64,000 bases of DNA from Paenibacillus sambharensis. Its GTDB lineage: Bacteria > Bacillota > Bacilli > Paenibacillales > Paenibacillaceae. The position numbers were made by a program, and so were the translations under genes. This document shows, piece by piece, positions 63,737 through 64,000 of the stretch. The notes beneath the pieces are model-generated. The model saw nothing but the letters and a program-made list of their open reading frames with translations. It was not told the origin of the DNA and searched no databases. Numbering within the stretch: the stretch's first letter is position 1; each line of letters begins with the position of its first letter. Location of the stretch: contig NZ_QKRB01000057.1 of assembly GCF_003233845.1 (NCBI RefSeq), forward strand, positions 124,001 through 188,000. The letters run 5' to 3'.

Positions 63737-64000
63737 ATGAAGGATGCGGTCAGGGATGGGCGTTCGGCAGGCTGTCACCAGGAAATTATAACACTGGAGA
63801 ATGTATCGTTCGGTTATGAACAAAATCGGGTGATACAAGGTCTTAACCTGTCTGTCAGAGAACGTGATTTTGTCGGGCTGATCGGTTCCAATGGTGCGGG
63901 AAAAACGACCCTGCTCAAGATGATTGTAGGACTGCTTAAGCCAAAGTCAGGAACGGTTTCTCTGTTCGGCAAGCAGGTAGGAAGCTTTGACCACTGGGAG
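63737..64000 (+). CDS. znuC: zinc ABC transporter ATPase (5' part)
   Basis: The first 88 residues of an ABC ATPase, cut by the window end. It has the FGYEQNRVIQGLNLSV opening and Walker A GSNGAGKTT near residues 54-62. The ATG at 63737 follows AAGGAGGGTGG. The position after znuA marks it as the ATPase of the zinc importer; the membrane part should lie further on. An N-terminal stretch of about 16 extra residues precedes the usual start of the ATPase fold. Confidence 0.88.
   Translation, partial: MKDAVRDGRSAGCHQEIITLENVSFGYEQNRVIQGLNLSVRERDFVGLIGSNGAGKTTLLKMIVGLLKPKSGTVSLFGKQVGSFDHWE

Overview
The window is a stretch of ordinary chromosome from an endospore-forming, low-to-moderate GC Firmicute, most likely Paenibacillus or a close relative. 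The evidence is the Gram-positive PolC replicase, the many sporulation and germination genes (dpaAB, spoIIIE, sleB, spoVS, gerP, a yjcZ-like gene), and a gene order from polC to ymcA that follows Bacillus subtilis almost gene for gene. The secreted protein with a copper-amine-oxidase-like N-terminus and the placement of dut and sleB point towards Paenibacillaceae. I saw no tRNA, rRNA, CRISPR array, insertion sequence or prophage.

Layout. 1-12400: the 3' end of polC, then the rimP-nusA-rnpM-ylxQ-infB-rbfA-nrnA-truB-ribF-rpsO-pnp block for translation initiation, ribosome maturation and RNA decay, with a terminator-like hairpin in its leader. 12400-23340: a sporulation polysaccharide deacetylase, an M16 protease, dUTPase, dipicolinate synthase (dpaAB), the aspartate/lysine branch asd-dapG-dapA that feeds dipicolinate and peptidoglycan synthesis, RNase J2 (rnjB), tepA and ylzJ. 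23340-39300: spoIIIE, the germination lysin sleB under a likely SigG promoter, the ymfF-ymfH-ymfI-ymfJ-ymfK-rodZ cluster, a 53-residue membrane protein gene, yajQ, rimO, pgsA, cinA, SOS-controlled recA and recX. 39300-49300: rny, ymdB, spoVS under a likely SigH promoter, an M19 dipeptidase, a ferredoxin-dependent 2-oxoacid oxidoreductase (korAB), a stand-alone pduL, miaB and ymcA. After ymcA the synteny with B. subtilis ends.

49300-56950: bioY faces away from an ECF transporter module across a BirA-type operator; the second ATPase of that module is fused to the membrane T component. Next, on the minus strand, come a tiny yjcZ-like gene and a gerP operon that has gerPA to gerPE but no gerPF, then an Hsp20-like presumed coat gene, two small membrane proteins and a PCYCGC lipoprotein. 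56950-64000: a large secreted protein, zur, yidD, metS behind a Met-specific T-box, and the zinc-uptake genes znuA and znuC (cut by the window end). These have a consensus SigA promoter, a Zur-type operator and a hairpin between znuA and znuC.

Most genes are well-known families. The value of the window lies in its control elements: predicted SigK, SigG and SigH promoters, LexA, BirA and Zur operators, a T-box, leader and intercistronic hairpins, and a consensus promoter that runs straight into a terminator upstream of recA. It also lies in small genes and odd architectures: the EcfA-EcfT fusion, the gerP operon without gerPF and with an enlarged gerPD, a His/Cys-rich extension on YmcA, and His-rich tandem repeats in ZnuA. 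I did not find a convincing wholly new system.
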